From assembly GCA_963752695.1 (NCBI GenBank), contig CAVVZB010000002.1, positions 372,001 to 436,000 on the forward strand: a stretch of DNA of 64,000 nucleotides. The letters are read 5' to 3'. Both the position numbers and the translations under genes were made by a program. The stretch comes from Bog-113 sp963752695. Lineage in GTDB: Bacteria > Acidobacteriota > Terriglobia > Bryobacterales > Bryobacteraceae. Below are positions 24,469 through 34,298 of this stretch, in pieces (position 1 is the first letter of the stretch; the number at the start of each line of letters is the position of its first letter). The notes under the pieces were generated by a model. The model saw only the letters and a program-made list of their open reading frames with translations, ran no database searches and had not been told where the DNA came from.

Positions 24469-27451
24469 CCGTCATTGCCGATTCCGCGTCCCGCAGCTTG
24501 TCCTTAAGAGCGTCAAGCTCTTGGGTCACCGGCGCCTCGCGCATGACTGCATAGCTTCCTAAGCCCTTCTTCAAGGCATCCACTGTCCAACGCATGCGCG
24601 ACTCAAGCTCGTTCTGCTGCATTTCGCCAATCGCATCCCGGAGCTTTTTGGCCGCCTCGGGTTGTGTATTCTGCATGCCACGTGCGGCCTGCTGAAGCGT
24701 ATGTTCCAGCTGATGAAGATCGTCGATCTCGCGCTTCTTCTCATCGCCCATCGCCGCGCTGAGTTGCTCGTTCTGCTTCTCTGATCGATTTCCGGCCGCG
24801 CCGTCCGCGAAGTTGTGACGGAGCCGCTCGTCGAAGCTTTTCTGTCTCTCCGACAGCCTGCGTGCCTGGTCCATCACATCGCCCATTTGCGATCCGTTCT
24901 GCTGGTGCCGCATTTGCGACATTGCGCCCTCGGCCCGATTCAACTCTTCGGCTGCTTTCTGGGCTTGTGAAGAATCGCCGTGGGATGCCGCTTCGCCCAT
25001 TTTGCGCTCTGCCTCGGTCAGGCTCTGCAAGGCCTGCTCCAGGGCCTGCTTGGTTCCTGCCGACAATTTGCCACCGGAACTCCCCGCCGATTGCTGCTGC
25101 TTAGAGGCTCGCTGCGGCGCTTGCTGCTTCCCGCCTGCGTTCCCCGCGCTCTGCTGGCCGGCACTCTGTTGACCGGCACTCTGCTGACCAGCGCTCTGTT
25201 GATCAGCGCTCTGTTGACCTGACGACTCTTGACCTTGTTCCCCCTGCTGCTCTGAACCCCGCTGTTGGCCGTCTTGCTGCTGCTTATTCTTTGCAAGATC
25301 TTCTAGCTTCTGCCGGAGTTGCTCGGCTTCCCGCCGCAACATCTCCTGCTCCCAACGCTGCTGGAAATTTTGCTTGGATTGCTGCTGTTGCGCGAGTTCC
25401 TGCTGCCGCTTCGCCAATTCTTCCAGCTTCTTGAGCGCTTCATCCGCTTCTTTCTGCTTTTGATCCGCAGCGGATTGCGAGCCGCTTTCGTATTGGTTCT
25501 TTTGTGTGTCCAGTTCCAGGCTGGTTAGGCCTTCCAGATCGCGGCTTGCCCCGCCACCGCTGCCTCCGCCGCCACCTTTAGAAATCTGCACCTGAATATC
25601 GCGAAAGATAGCCTCAGCGCGTAGCAGGTATTGCAGCGCTTTCTGTTCCGGTGAAAGCGCATCGTGCCACTTCTGCCCTTTCAACTCCTCCGCCGCTGGA
25701 CCCATCACCGAAACCGCGCTCTCCATGTTGGCGACGAATTGCTGAAACTCGGCGTTGTTTCCTGCAATTTGCCGGGCCTTCACGCGGTTGGCTAACGATT
25801 GCGCTTCCTCCTTCAGCTTGCCCTGCACACCGGAGAGGTACTTGGCGTTTTCGGCCTCGGTGGCCGGCACGCGCTTGTCGTCCTTGATCTGGTTAAACGT
25901 TGCCGCGATAATTTCCTTCTGCCGCTCGGCGATTTTCGGGTCGTCCTGTCCGCCGCCAGCCCCGCTCCCGGCCGATTGCTCCTGGTGGTAGCTCAACTCG
26001 AATGGACGCGCTTCGATGAAGTAGATGTCCGACCGCGCCGTGGTCTTTGCATCCCGCGCTGTTCCATAGATAGTGACAATGTCGCCCGGCACCAGTTTGA
26101 AATCTTCGAGCGTCAGAGTGGCGGTGCCCCGCGCGTCCTTAACGCCTCGATTCGCCATTACCGACCGCGTCTGCTCCGGGCCGCCATTCACCGCGTAGTG
26201 AAGGTCGAGCGCCATCACCCCGTTGTCATCACGCGCCTGCAACTCGACAGGCACCTCTTCGATCGGCGTAGCCCGGGCATCGCGGTTGGGACGCAGAATT
26301 GTGATCGTGGGCGGAGAATCGCGTCGCGCTTCAATGAAGTAGTCATCGCTAAGCCGCACCGTCTGCCCGCTATCCACCGTCGCAATGTGGTATGCGCCGT
26401 CCTTTTCGATCGGTACCGCCGCGTGGTGCACTGTTCCTTCGCCCGATAGCTCAATTGGCTTTCCGTTATCCAACACGATTGAGCCCGTGCTTAGCGGTTT
26501 GTCTGTCTCAATTTCGAGGTTCGCGATAGTGCCTTGAATCGCTCGTAAGTCGCCGCCCGGGTCTTCCGTCTCGTCTTCCTGGCCATACACACCAGGAAAG
26601 TGATACGTGACCCGCAGGTGCGTGACTTGCGGTAGATCCACTGCTGTCAGCTTCGCTGTACGCGAATGAATTCCATTCGAGACCACATAGTATTCCACGT
26701 CCTCCGGGATGCCAACCAGCAGAAACTGAAAGCCCGCCGCGTCCGGCTGTGGCCGCATGGCCGTCTCTTCCCATTTGGTTGCGCTCGTGTAACGCACAAA
26801 TAATGACGCCTGATGGGAGAAATATCCGTGAAGATGCGCGGAAAGAATCTGGTCGGAATGCCGCCGCACGCGTTGATTGCCGGGCTCCAGAGAAATCGAG
26901 TAAAACGGCTTACTTTCCTCTTTCGAAACCCCCCAGAGTAGGGAGGTGCCGTAGCCGACGTATCCGGGCCCGCGCATGCCGAGCCACAACAGAAGCAGCG
27001 CCGCGCCAAGGGCGAGCGTACCGAACGCCAGGGATCGTGATGGCGCCGCAAATGAGTCCGCGCTCGCGTTTGACGTGTAGGGGAGCGAATCGGCGGCTAA
27101 CAAGGCGAGAAACGGATCGCTCGAATTGCGGCGCTCAACAAAAGTCAGCAGGCGTTGGCCGAGTTCCGGATTGCGGCGCTCGGCTTCCCGTGCGACTCGC
27201 CGAGTGTTCATTCGTAATAGCGGAGTGATAATGGCGGCGCTCAAAGCCGCGGCCAGCACCAGGAACAATGCTACCCGTGAATAGAACACGCTGAGATCCG
27301 AGAACGACAGCTGGTTCATCAGCAGCACTAGTGCGAGCGTCACAATCAACGCCGCGCCAAAAAGGATTGCCGATCCGCGCGCCAGCGTCAGCATGCGCAA
27401 ATTCCGCTCAATGCGTCGCAAATAGTTGCTGAGTTCTTGGAGAGGATTCAC
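24398..27451 (-). CDS. DUF4175-family membrane protein, main part
   Basis: 1017 residues. Two N-terminal membrane spans (about 22-75), a third near 170, then a large extracytoplasmic region with beta-rich domains (about 200-500). A very long glutamine-rich helical section follows, including KRQQELAQQQQSKQN and pentapeptide repeats QSAGQ. DUF4175 proteins of this type accompany MoxR/DUF58/VWA operons in Acidobacteria and Bacteroidetes; their biochemical role is unknown. It overlaps the BatA-like gene by four bases. The frame ends about 230 residues early for the family, and the missing part is encoded in the next frame. Confidence 0.85.
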   Translation of the reverse strand: MNPLQELSNYLRRIERNLRMLTLARGSAILFGAALIVTLALVLLMNQLSFSDLSVFYSRVALFLVLAAALSAAIITPLLRMNTRRVAREAERRNPELGQRLLTFVERRNSSDPFLALLAADSLPYTSNASADSFAAPSRSLAFGTLALGAALLLLWLGMRGPGYVGYGTSLLWGVSKEESKPFYSISLEPGNQRVRRHSDQILSAHLHGYFSHQASLFVRYTSATKWEETAMRPQPDAAGFQFLLVGIPEDVEYYVVSNGIHSRTAKLTAVDLPQVTHLRVTYHFPGVYGQEDETEDPGGDLRAIQGTIANLEIETDKPLSTGSIVLDNGKPIELSGEGTVHHAAVPIEKDGAYHIATVDSGQTVRLSDDYFIEARRDSPPTITILRPNRDARATPIEEVPVELQARDDNGVMALDLHYAVNGGPEQTRSVMANRGVKDARGTATLTLEDFKLVPGDIVTIYGTARDAKTTARSDIYFIEARPFELSYHQEQSAGSGAGGGQDDPKIAERQKEIIAATFNQIKDDKRVPATEAENAKYLSGVQGKLKEEAQSLANRVKARQIAGNNAEFQQFVANMESAVSVMGPAAEELKGQKWHDALSPEQKALQYLLRAEAIFRDIQVQISKGGGGGSGGGASRDLEGLTSLELDTQKNQYESGSQSAADQKQKEADEALKKLEELAKRQQELAQQQQSKQNFQQRWEQEMLRREAEQLRQKLEDLAKNKQQQDGQQRGSEQQGEQGQESSGQQSADQQSAGQQSAGQQSAGQQSAGNAGGKQQAPQRASKQQQSAGSSGGKLSAGTKQALEQALQSLTEAERKMGEAASHGDSSQAQKAAEELNRAEGAMSQMRHQQNGSQMGDVMDQARRLSERQKSFDERLRHNFADGAAGNRSEKQNEQLSAAMGDEKKREIDDLHQLEHTLQQAARGMQNTQPEAAKKLRDAIGEMQQNELESRMRWTVDALKKGLGSYAVMREAPVTQELDALKDKLRDAESAMTGGSKTGTSDGGNAAGARAGRKVE
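25146..25220 (-). repeat. Five tandem 15-bp units encoding QSA(G/D)Q pentapeptides
   Basis: Units of 15 bases starting GC(A/G)CTCTG lie head to tail inside the DUF4175 gene. On the minus strand they encode repeated Gln-Gln-Ala/Ser-Gly blocks. The copies differ at third positions and by a few replacements, so the array is not recent. The tract lies in an unstructured, Gln-rich linker and is a likely site of length variation between strains. Confidence 0.85.
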
Positions 27452-29397
27452 GAGGTACCTTCCTTTACATCCAAATGCCGGTTACCCAATACCGATTCCG
27501 CTAGCGCCATTGCCAGAGCCGCCCACAACACATACCACCAGAGCTCGTTTTTCTGTTGCGCCGCTTCTGCGCCGGAGCCGCTCGCTCGCGTATCAATGCC
27601 TGTATTCTTCCAGAGTGCAAGAGTTTCCGCCGGAAGCATCGTGAAGTCGGATTCGCGCCGGTCCGGATTCACTGCAGCCAACTCGTGACGGCCATTCTGA
27701 CGGCGAATGTCATAGAATCCCTGATGATCGAGAGGAAGGCTGCGGACGCGCGTCGACTCCGCAAGCGAAAGAACGCGCTCTCCCTTCGGGCCAGTTACCT
27801 CGATCGGCGAGTCAGCTTTCGCCGCCGCCGCGCGTAGATCGTAAAACTGCCCGGCTGTGTAGTTACCGGTCGCCGTCTCTACGCGGCCCAAGTATTCGGT
27901 CAACTGCTGGAGAAACGGGACGAACAGAGGGCTGACCGGGAGATCGTTGTCCAAGTTGTCGAGACCAGATGCAAACGAGAGGACGCGTCCCTCGCCGCTC
28001 GCCCGCTCCGTAAGCAGCGCCGAACCGTCATCCAGCTTGATCAATGGACGCCCGTCGCCTTGCGGAGTGGCGGTCCGGAAGAGATGCACGCCGTCCCAGC
28101 GCCCCAGGTTGCGCAGCGCCGGATGCGTGGTGTCTACCTGCACTACCGTCGAGTAGGAATCCTTATTGACTTGACCACTCGAGCGCCGTCCGAGAACATA
28201 CAGCACGCTGCCTCCATGCGTGACGTAGTTGGTAATTCCGGACTTGGTCAGATCCGACTCCGGGTCTACCAAAATCACAAACGCGAACCGGTCAAGCGAC
28301 AATGTGGGGAGTTGTCCATAGGTCCCCGTGGTGAGCGAAAAGGCTGGCTGATTGGCGGCCGACAGCGCCGTTTGCACGTACTTCGGCGTTCGAGTGTCCC
28401 CCGCGCCATGCAGCAGCAATGCCGGAGCGGGATCGGAACGTTCCACCGCGAAGTAGAAATGGTCGTCATCCGCAAACCCATCGGTCCCGCCGATCCGCAC
28501 TTCGCCGCGATTCAGGCCGAACGGCGCGTCCATTCCAGTGAAATCTACCGTTGCGCGTCCGCCCGCTGGCACGGACACGCTCTTGGTTTCCAGCAACCGG
28601 TTGCCAAGTAGCAAAGAAGCCTGCTCGACGCGATCCTGGTCCGAGTAACTTACGATGGTTGCCTGCACACGTCCGCTCTTGGGATTGAACAGGCGTCGCG
28701 GCGCAAGCACGTTCTCAACGGCGAAGTTGGGAACCGGTCCATCGGCGGCCGGATGCGCCACAAACCTGGTGCCCTCGGGTAGCCGTAAGTCCGCGAAGTT
28801 AGCCGGAGCCGATGACTTCTGCATGTCGGAGAAAAGGTGCGCTTCCACCGGAGACTTGGCCGACTGCGTAAGCGACCGAACAGCGCGGGCGACCTCGGCA
28901 AACGAACTCGCGCCATCACCCGTTTCGATCGATTGGATCGCGGCTTGCAGGGCAGCCCGGTCTCCGGTCAAATTGGTCAGCAGCCGCGTTGCGCCCCCGA
29001 AGACAATCACCTGAGCACGGTCGGCTGCGCTCATTCCGCTTACTTCCCGCGTTGCATCCGCCTTTGCACGCGCCAAACGTCCTCCCTGCCGCATGCTGAA
29101 CGAGTCGTCAATAAGAAGCGCGATCACACGCCCGTTGTGAGCCGATGCCACTCCCGCGTACTTGATCACTGGCCTGGCAAACGCCAGCACCAGCAGTGCG
29201 AAAAACAACGCCCGCAAGGCAAACAGAAGCCGGTATTTCAGGCGGCGATGCTTAATCGAGCTCTGTACCCGCCGCTCGAAGAACATCAACGAACTGAACG
29301 GCCGGGGCGTGGTCTTGTGCTGCCGCAGCAAGTGAAGGTAAATCGGCAATCCGACCATTGCCAGTCCAGCCAGAAACCAGGGAGCGAGTAAACCCAC
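27448..29397 (-). CDS. BatA-like VWA membrane protein
   Basis: 649 residues. The N-terminal aerotolerance-regulator (BatA) domain has two membrane spans, with WFLAGLAMVGLPIYLHLLRQH and LLFALRALFFALLVLAFARP. A VWA domain follows (about 95-260) with the MIDAS motif DDSFSMR. A long extracytoplasmic beta-rich region comes next, and a final span (ELWWYVLWAALAMALAESVLG). Such proteins act with MoxR ATPases, probably as a membrane complex on the periplasmic side. It overlaps both neighbours by one to four bases. Confidence 0.9.
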   Translation of the reverse strand: MGLLAPWFLAGLAMVGLPIYLHLLRQHKTTPRPFSSLMFFERRVQSSIKHRRLKYRLLFALRALFFALLVLAFARPVIKYAGVASAHNGRVIALLIDDSFSMRQGGRLARAKADATREVSGMSAADRAQVIVFGGATRLLTNLTGDRAALQAAIQSIETGDGASSFAEVARAVRSLTQSAKSPVEAHLFSDMQKSSAPANFADLRLPEGTRFVAHPAADGPVPNFAVENVLAPRRLFNPKSGRVQATIVSYSDQDRVEQASLLLGNRLLETKSVSVPAGGRATVDFTGMDAPFGLNRGEVRIGGTDGFADDDHFYFAVERSDPAPALLLHGAGDTRTPKYVQTALSAANQPAFSLTTGTYGQLPTLSLDRFAFVILVDPESDLTKSGITNYVTHGGSVLYVLGRRSSGQVNKDSYSTVVQVDTTHPALRNLGRWDGVHLFRTATPQGDGRPLIKLDDGSALLTERASGEGRVLSFASGLDNLDNDLPVSPLFVPFLQQLTEYLGRVETATGNYTAGQFYDLRAAAAKADSPIEVTGPKGERVLSLAESTRVRSLPLDHQGFYDIRRQNGRHELAAVNPDRRESDFTMLPAETLALWKNTGIDTRASGSGAEAAQQKNELWWYVLWAALAMALAESVLGNRHLDVKEGTS

Positions 29398-30281
29398 TAA
29401 AGTCTCCTCTGCCGCAAGGTCAAGTACTCGCGTAGTCCGTCATCAAGAGGCCGCGACGTATTCATCAACTGGTAATCGAGCCCCGCGCGCTGGGCCGCGC
29501 TGCGCAAAGCCTCAATATGCATTTGGAAGCGTTCGCGGTATTCGTGATTGGCGTACTCAGGCGAAACTTCCAGCGTGGTCTGGCTCTCCATATCTTGCAG
29601 AACCACGGAATCGCGAAACTCAGGCTCGAGTTCCTGCGGATCGACCAAATGAAACAGGACTACGTCGTTGCCATGAAACCGTAAGGGCTCAATGTGACGC
29701 ACCACTACTTCCGGATCGTCATAGAAATCGGAAATCACCGCCACTATCCCACGGCGATGCAAGTACTGTTGGAAATGGATAAACGGTTTGGCAAAGTCCG
29801 TGTTGGTGCCCGGCGAAGCCGCCTCAATCGCATGAAGAACGCGCATCAGCTGCCCCTGCCGCGCCGAGGGCTGTACGTATTGACGAACCTCGTCATCGAA
29901 CACAATTACACCCGTCGCATCGCGTTGCGTGCTCCCGAGATATGCCAGCGAAGCCGCAAGGAAGCGCGCGTATTCCAACTTGGATAAACGTCCAGACCCG
30001 AATGACATCGATGCGCTGTTATCGACCAGAAGAAGAAGCTGCGAATTGGTTTCTCCCAGGAAACGCTTCAGATACATGCGCTCGCTGCGCGCAAACACAT
30101 TCCAGTCGATATGCCGGAGATCGTCGCCCGGAGTGTAGGATCGATACTCCGCAAACTCCTGACTGAATCCAAATTGCGGTGAGCGATGCAGTCCGGCTAC
30201 AAATCCGTCCACGACGGTGCGAGCAACCAGCTCTATAGATGAGATGGTGGATAGCACCGCGGGATCGAGGTAGCGCTGCAT
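29397..30281 (-). CDS. DUF58 domain protein
   Basis: 294-residue soluble protein. The core is the DUF58/VWA-like fold, with YRSYTPGDDLRHIDWNVFARSERMYLKRF as the family signature (quoted in parts: GDDLRHIDWN, RSERMYLKRF) and a MIDAS-like DNSASM. It is the standard partner of MoxR ATPases, where it probably acts as an adaptor or substrate protein. It lies 26 bases after the MoxR gene and touches the BatA-like gene. Confidence 0.93.
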   Translation of the reverse strand: MQRYLDPAVLSTISSIELVARTVVDGFVAGLHRSPQFGFSQEFAEYRSYTPGDDLRHIDWNVFARSERMYLKRFLGETNSQLLLLVDNSASMSFGSGRLSKLEYARFLAASLAYLGSTQRDATGVIVFDDEVRQYVQPSARQGQLMRVLHAIEAASPGTNTDFAKPFIHFQQYLHRRGIVAVISDFYDDPEVVVRHIEPLRFHGNDVVLFHLVDPQELEPEFRDSVVLQDMESQTTLEVSPEYANHEYRERFQMHIEALRSAAQRAGLDYQLMNTSRPLDDGLREYLTLRQRRL

Positions 30282-30307
30282 GGGCGTGGCTGCTTTTCGC
30301 TAGCTGC

Positions 30308-31333
30308 TTACTCGCGAGGCGCGGGCTTCGCGTCCAAAACGCGCTTCAGAAGGTCGTCCGTGGTCAGCCGATCGCTCTCGGCATGGAAATTCAGCAGGAT
30401 GCGGTGGCGAAGCACCGGCGTGGCAAGGGCGCGAATGTCCTCAAACGCCACGTGATACCGGCCCTTCATCAAAGCGCGAGCCTTGGATGCGAGCACCAGA
30501 AACTGCGCCGCGCGCACGCTGGCTCCGTAATTGACGTACTTTTTAACGAAATCCGGAGCTGAGGCGTCCCGGGGCCGGGTATTGCGAACGATGTCGATGG
30601 CATACCTTGCCACGGTGTCGGCAATCGGCACCATGCGCACGAGTTGCTGAAAATCCAGAATTTCGGCCGCCGTTGTGACAGGGTCGGCATTCGGCACGCT
30701 TGTTTTTGTGGTCAGATCGACCACTTTCATCTCCTCATCCGCGCTCAGGTAATCGAGAACGGTATTGAAGAGGAATCGGTCGAGCTGGGCTTCCGGAAGC
30801 GGATACGTGCCTTCGAGTTCAATGGGGTTTTGCGTCGCCAGTACAAAAAAGGGCGCCGGCAAAGTGTAGTGATTGCCGCGTACCGTGCAGGCGCGCTCCT
30901 GCATGGCTTCAAGCAGCGCCGATTGCGTCTTTGGCGGGGTCCGATTGATCTCATCGGCCAGCAGCACATTCGCAAAAATCGGACCTTGCACGAAAGTCCA
31001 TGTGCGCCGCCCCGTGCCCGGTTCCTCTTCGATAATGTCGGTTCCCGTGATGTCCGAAGGCATCAGGTCGGGAGTGAACTGAATGCGCTTGAACTGCAGG
31101 CCGAGAGTTTCCGCCAGCGTCCGAACCAGCAGAGTCTTCGCGGTTCCGGGCAGTCCGGTGATCAGGCAATGGCCGCCGACGAATAGCGCGATCAAGACCT
31201 GTTCCAATACCTCGTCCTGCCCGACGATCACACGGCGTACCTGCCGCAGAATCTCGGCTTCCGCGGCGCGGAAACGCTCCACGCGGCCTTTCAAGAGATC
31301 GGGATCTAATTGAGTAGTCACGGTCGTTGACAT
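30308..31333 (-). CDS. MoxR-family AAA+ ATPase
   Basis: 341 residues. Walker A is GLPGTAKT, Walker B LLADEINR, sensor-type NPIELEGTYPLPEAQLDRF, and a C-terminal helical lid follows. MoxR proteins are chaperone-like ATPases that activate or assemble metal or membrane protein complexes together with VWA proteins. The gene lies three bases after the TPR peptidase and starts the MoxR-DUF58-BatA-DUF4175 block. Confidence 0.97.
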   Translation of the reverse strand: MSTTVTTQLDPDLLKGRVERFRAAEAEILRQVRRVIVGQDEVLEQVLIALFVGGHCLITGLPGTAKTLLVRTLAETLGLQFKRIQFTPDLMPSDITGTDIIEEEPGTGRRTWTFVQGPIFANVLLADEINRTPPKTQSALLEAMQERACTVRGNHYTLPAPFFVLATQNPIELEGTYPLPEAQLDRFLFNTVLDYLSADEEMKVVDLTTKTSVPNADPVTTAAEILDFQQLVRMVPIADTVARYAIDIVRNTRPRDASAPDFVKKYVNYGASVRAAQFLVLASKARALMKGRYHVAFEDIRALATPVLRHRILLNFHAESDRLTTDDLLKRVLDAKPAPRE

Positions 31334-31335
31334 AG

Positions 31336-33426
31336 TTAGTCCGAGTGGGGAGTATCCGTCATTTGTAACAGCATCTTCTGCGCAGGTTTGAAACCGGGCG
31401 CGGATTCCAGCGATTCCAGAAGTTCGTCTTTTGCTTGCTTAGGCTGCTTGGCCTCGACCAATGCACGCGCTAATCCGTAATGCGCAGCCGCCTGATCGGG
31501 AGACTTGCCCAGCACGAGAGCCCGATATTCGCGGATCGCGCCAGGGGCATTCTTCAGCGTGAGGTACTCATCCCCCAGCATTGTATGGAGTTCTTCATCC
31601 AATGGAGCGATGTAAATGAGCCGTTCCAAAACTTGTGACGACTCCTTCGTCTTTCCTTGCTTTAAAAGCATTGCCGCGAGATCCTTTAAGCGTCGTGGCT
31701 CGCGTCCGCCCAGTTCCGAATACTTGGCCAGATTCGCCTGCTCAGCGGTCTGATCGCCCTTGGCGTGATAAGCCTGCGCTAGCAGTTCATATATATCGGC
31801 ATACTCCGGGTAAATATCGCGGGCTGACTTTCCGGTTGCGATGACGTCATCGTACTTATGAGTTGCCGCCGCCTTGCTTGCGCTCCTCATGTCCTTACGC
31901 CATTCCTCGAACCCGTCAACGGGGCGCTTGGTTTCCGCGTTGAGCCAGCCCAGAAACTTCGTATCAAACTGTTCCGGGGACAGCGCCAACTGTTTCTGAA
32001 TGACGTCACTGGTCGAGTCAGTGTTGGCGAAAGCGTGCGCCATGTCGAGCAGCTTATGTTCGCCCCACTGCTTCGAGATAAAGTCGCAGATCCTGCCCGC
32101 CTGAAAATACGAAATCACGACCTGTCCCGGGTACGTAGGGTGAATAAAACCGCGATCGAGATCCGCGATCGGAAGGAGCTTCTTATCCTTGATCACCTTG
32201 ATCACTTCCGGTGTTAGCCGGTCGCCCCAGTCAGGCGCCGCTTGCGATTCTTCGTGAACGGCCAGGCCTTCGGTAAACCATCGCGGAGTTCGCTGGCCGG
32301 TGATGGACAGAATATAAACGTGGCTCAGTTCATGCCACATCGTACCCGCCCAATGAAACTCTCCAGGCACACGGCCGGACGGGCTGTCCATGGCAACCAC
32401 GTCCTGGAACGTCACTCCCAGCGCGCCCAGCCCCGGCATGCCCATTGTTCGGACCGCAAAGTCTTCATGATCGGGATAAACTTCCAACTGCACGGGGCGG
32501 GGAAGCTTATACTCATACTTCTTCTGGTAAGTGGCGATCGCCCTTTGTAACTCGGGCTCCATATATAGCCGGAGGACTTCGGCTTCCTTCTTATTCACCC
32601 GAAGAATGGTTGTGCTGGTTCGGTAAGTGACGAAGTTCTTGTAGCTGTCCATCAGCCGTAGCGTATTCACGGTTTCCGGGTTGCGCCAGCCATTCGCGTA
32701 ACAAAGTTCCAGCTCCTTGCGTGCCTCTGTTTCCAGCCCCAGCCGCATCAGATTCAAGCCAAGCTGCGAGTGCGCGCTCCACAGATCGGGCTGCACGGCG
32801 ATTGCCTTGCGAAAGTAGGAGATTCCGTCTTCATAACGCCGGTTTAGCTGAAGAAAATATCCAATTGTCTGGTATCCCGACCCGTCTTTGGGATGCTCCG
32901 CCGCAATCCGCTTCAGCCATTCCTCCGCTGGGGCGTGTTCGACAAGATCAGTTGAGGCGAGGATAGCTTCGGCGTTCAGGGAGCGCAAATCCATCTTCAG
33001 CGCGCGTTCGGATTCCTCGCGCGCTAGTTTCGGATTGTTGTCCTCCAGCGCCAGCCGTCCAAGCAGTTCCTGGGCTTCGGTCAACTTAGGGTCAGCCTTC
33101 AAAGCTTTATGCGCCAGGTCGGCTGAGGACCCGTCGTAACTGGCAGCGGCCACTAAAGCGAGCCCAAGAATCGCGCCGCCGTTGTTCGGATCGATAGCTA
33201 TCGCTTCTTTGAATAGCGCGCTTGAATCGGATAGGTTAAACCGCTCAAGAAACAGACGGCCCCAACGAACCTTGTAAAATGCGTTATCTGGATTTGAGGC
33301 GACCAGATCGCGAAACGCCGTGTTCGCTGCCTTGTAGTCGCGCGCACGCCACAGGGACTCCGCCCGTTCAAGCGTTTGCGCGTTCAACCCTAACGCCAGC
33401 AGCAAGAGGCCAGCCGCCAGCTTCAC
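31336..33426 (-). CDS. Secreted TPR protein with a HExxH (gluzincin-like) metallopeptidase domain
   Basis: 696 residues with a signal peptide (MKLAAGLLLLALGLNAQ). N-terminal TPRs run from about 20 to 260. A peptidase domain (about 290-500) contains H365-E-L-S-H369 and a downstream glutamate E386 in WFTEGLAVHEES, the pattern of a peptidase-MA type gluzincin. More TPRs follow to residue 680. It sits inside the MoxR operon and is the only likely hydrolase there, so it may process an extracytoplasmic partner of the VWA proteins. It starts four bases before the previous gene ends. Confidence 0.88.
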   Translation of the reverse strand: MKLAAGLLLLALGLNAQTLERAESLWRARDYKAANTAFRDLVASNPDNAFYKVRWGRLFLERFNLSDSSALFKEAIAIDPNNGGAILGLALVAAASYDGSSADLAHKALKADPKLTEAQELLGRLALEDNNPKLAREESERALKMDLRSLNAEAILASTDLVEHAPAEEWLKRIAAEHPKDGSGYQTIGYFLQLNRRYEDGISYFRKAIAVQPDLWSAHSQLGLNLMRLGLETEARKELELCYANGWRNPETVNTLRLMDSYKNFVTYRTSTTILRVNKKEAEVLRLYMEPELQRAIATYQKKYEYKLPRPVQLEVYPDHEDFAVRTMGMPGLGALGVTFQDVVAMDSPSGRVPGEFHWAGTMWHELSHVYILSITGQRTPRWFTEGLAVHEESQAAPDWGDRLTPEVIKVIKDKKLLPIADLDRGFIHPTYPGQVVISYFQAGRICDFISKQWGEHKLLDMAHAFANTDSTSDVIQKQLALSPEQFDTKFLGWLNAETKRPVDGFEEWRKDMRSASKAAATHKYDDVIATGKSARDIYPEYADIYELLAQAYHAKGDQTAEQANLAKYSELGGREPRRLKDLAAMLLKQGKTKESSQVLERLIYIAPLDEELHTMLGDEYLTLKNAPGAIREYRALVLGKSPDQAAAHYGLARALVEAKQPKQAKDELLESLESAPGFKPAQKMLLQMTDTPHSD

Positions 33427-34298
33427 TTGTCGATCTCCTGTTGTGTGCGCGCCAGGTCGACGAGTAGCGCAGTAAGTTGCTTCCGATATTCGTCTGCGGC
33501 CATCGTATTCTTTTGTTGCTTCAAAGCGTCGATCTGGGATTCCAGGTCGTCTCGCTTCGTCATCAACTGCTTCTTGGCCGGGTCTGCCGCGGCGGTGCTC
33601 CCGAAACGCACCACCGAAAATGAGGCCGCGCGCGTCGTGTCGCTGAGAACCGAATGTTCCGTCGCAATGCGCTTCTGGTCCTCGTAGAAGCTGGTGGTCT
33701 TCCGTTGTGCGTACTTATAAGCTTCTAAAGCAGTAACAATCTCGTTCTTGTCGGTGTCTGCAGCAGGATCGTGAAGAGCTTCAATCCAGAAGCGGCCGAA
33801 AACCGTCGCATTGCGTTCCGCCCCGTCCCGCGTGGCCGACACAACCAGCCGTCCGGAGTGCTCGAACGGCTTCAAAATCGCTCCGCTGGCACTCGTGGTG
33901 TCAACAACCAACTGGCGATCTGCCGGGATGTGATTGAGTAATTCGGCTAATTCTTTCCCCGTAATATCAGGCCCAGGAAGATTGAACTTATATTCCGCGC
34001 CGTCGAAGTTACCGTGGCCAATCAGCAGAAGCACAAACGTATCGCGTGCCACGGAAGTTGCGCCTACCTGTTCCAGCACCGACCGGACCTTCGCTTTGGT
34101 CGCCTGTGCTCCTTTAAGCGTGATAACTTCGATGTCGCCGCCAGCCGCGCGAACATATTTATCCGTCTCGGCTGCCAGACCATCGAAGCGTTGTTCGTAG
34201 TCCGGCTCGCCGCCCAACCCAGCGATGGTCACATAGAACGTCTTTGCCTGCATTGCCAGGGGCGCAAACAGAGCGAACAAAATCAGGACATGGGTCAT
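33423..34298 (-). CDS. Periplasmic caspase/legumain-fold protein lacking the catalytic cysteine
   Basis: 291 residues from the ATG at 34298, which overlaps the previous stop as ATGA and gives a signal peptide (MTHVLILFALFAPLAMQA). The domain has the clan CD pattern: LLLIGHGNFDG with His95, then VVDTTSASGA where the family Cys is expected (about 133-140), then ATRDGAERNATVFGRFWIEAL. No cysteine is present at that site, so it is probably not a peptidase of the usual kind. A coiled-coil C-terminus follows (about 245-290). A longer start at 34379 would lack a signal peptide and is rejected. Confidence 0.75.
   Translation of the reverse strand: MTHVLILFALFAPLAMQAKTFYVTIAGLGGEPDYEQRFDGLAAETDKYVRAAGGDIEVITLKGAQATKAKVRSVLEQVGATSVARDTFVLLLIGHGNFDGAEYKFNLPGPDITGKELAELLNHIPADRQLVVDTTSASGAILKPFEHSGRLVVSATRDGAERNATVFGRFWIEALHDPAADTDKNEIVTALEAYKYAQRKTTSFYEDQKRIATEHSVLSDTTRAASFSVVRFGSTAAADPAKKQLMTKRDDLESQIDALKQQKNTMAADEYRKQLTALLVDLARTQQEIDK

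Noticed and set aside
25146..25220. Tandem repeat as a CRISPR or minisatellite
   Set aside because: The units are in frame, code for Gln/Ser/Gly/Ala and have no spacers; it is a coding repeat.
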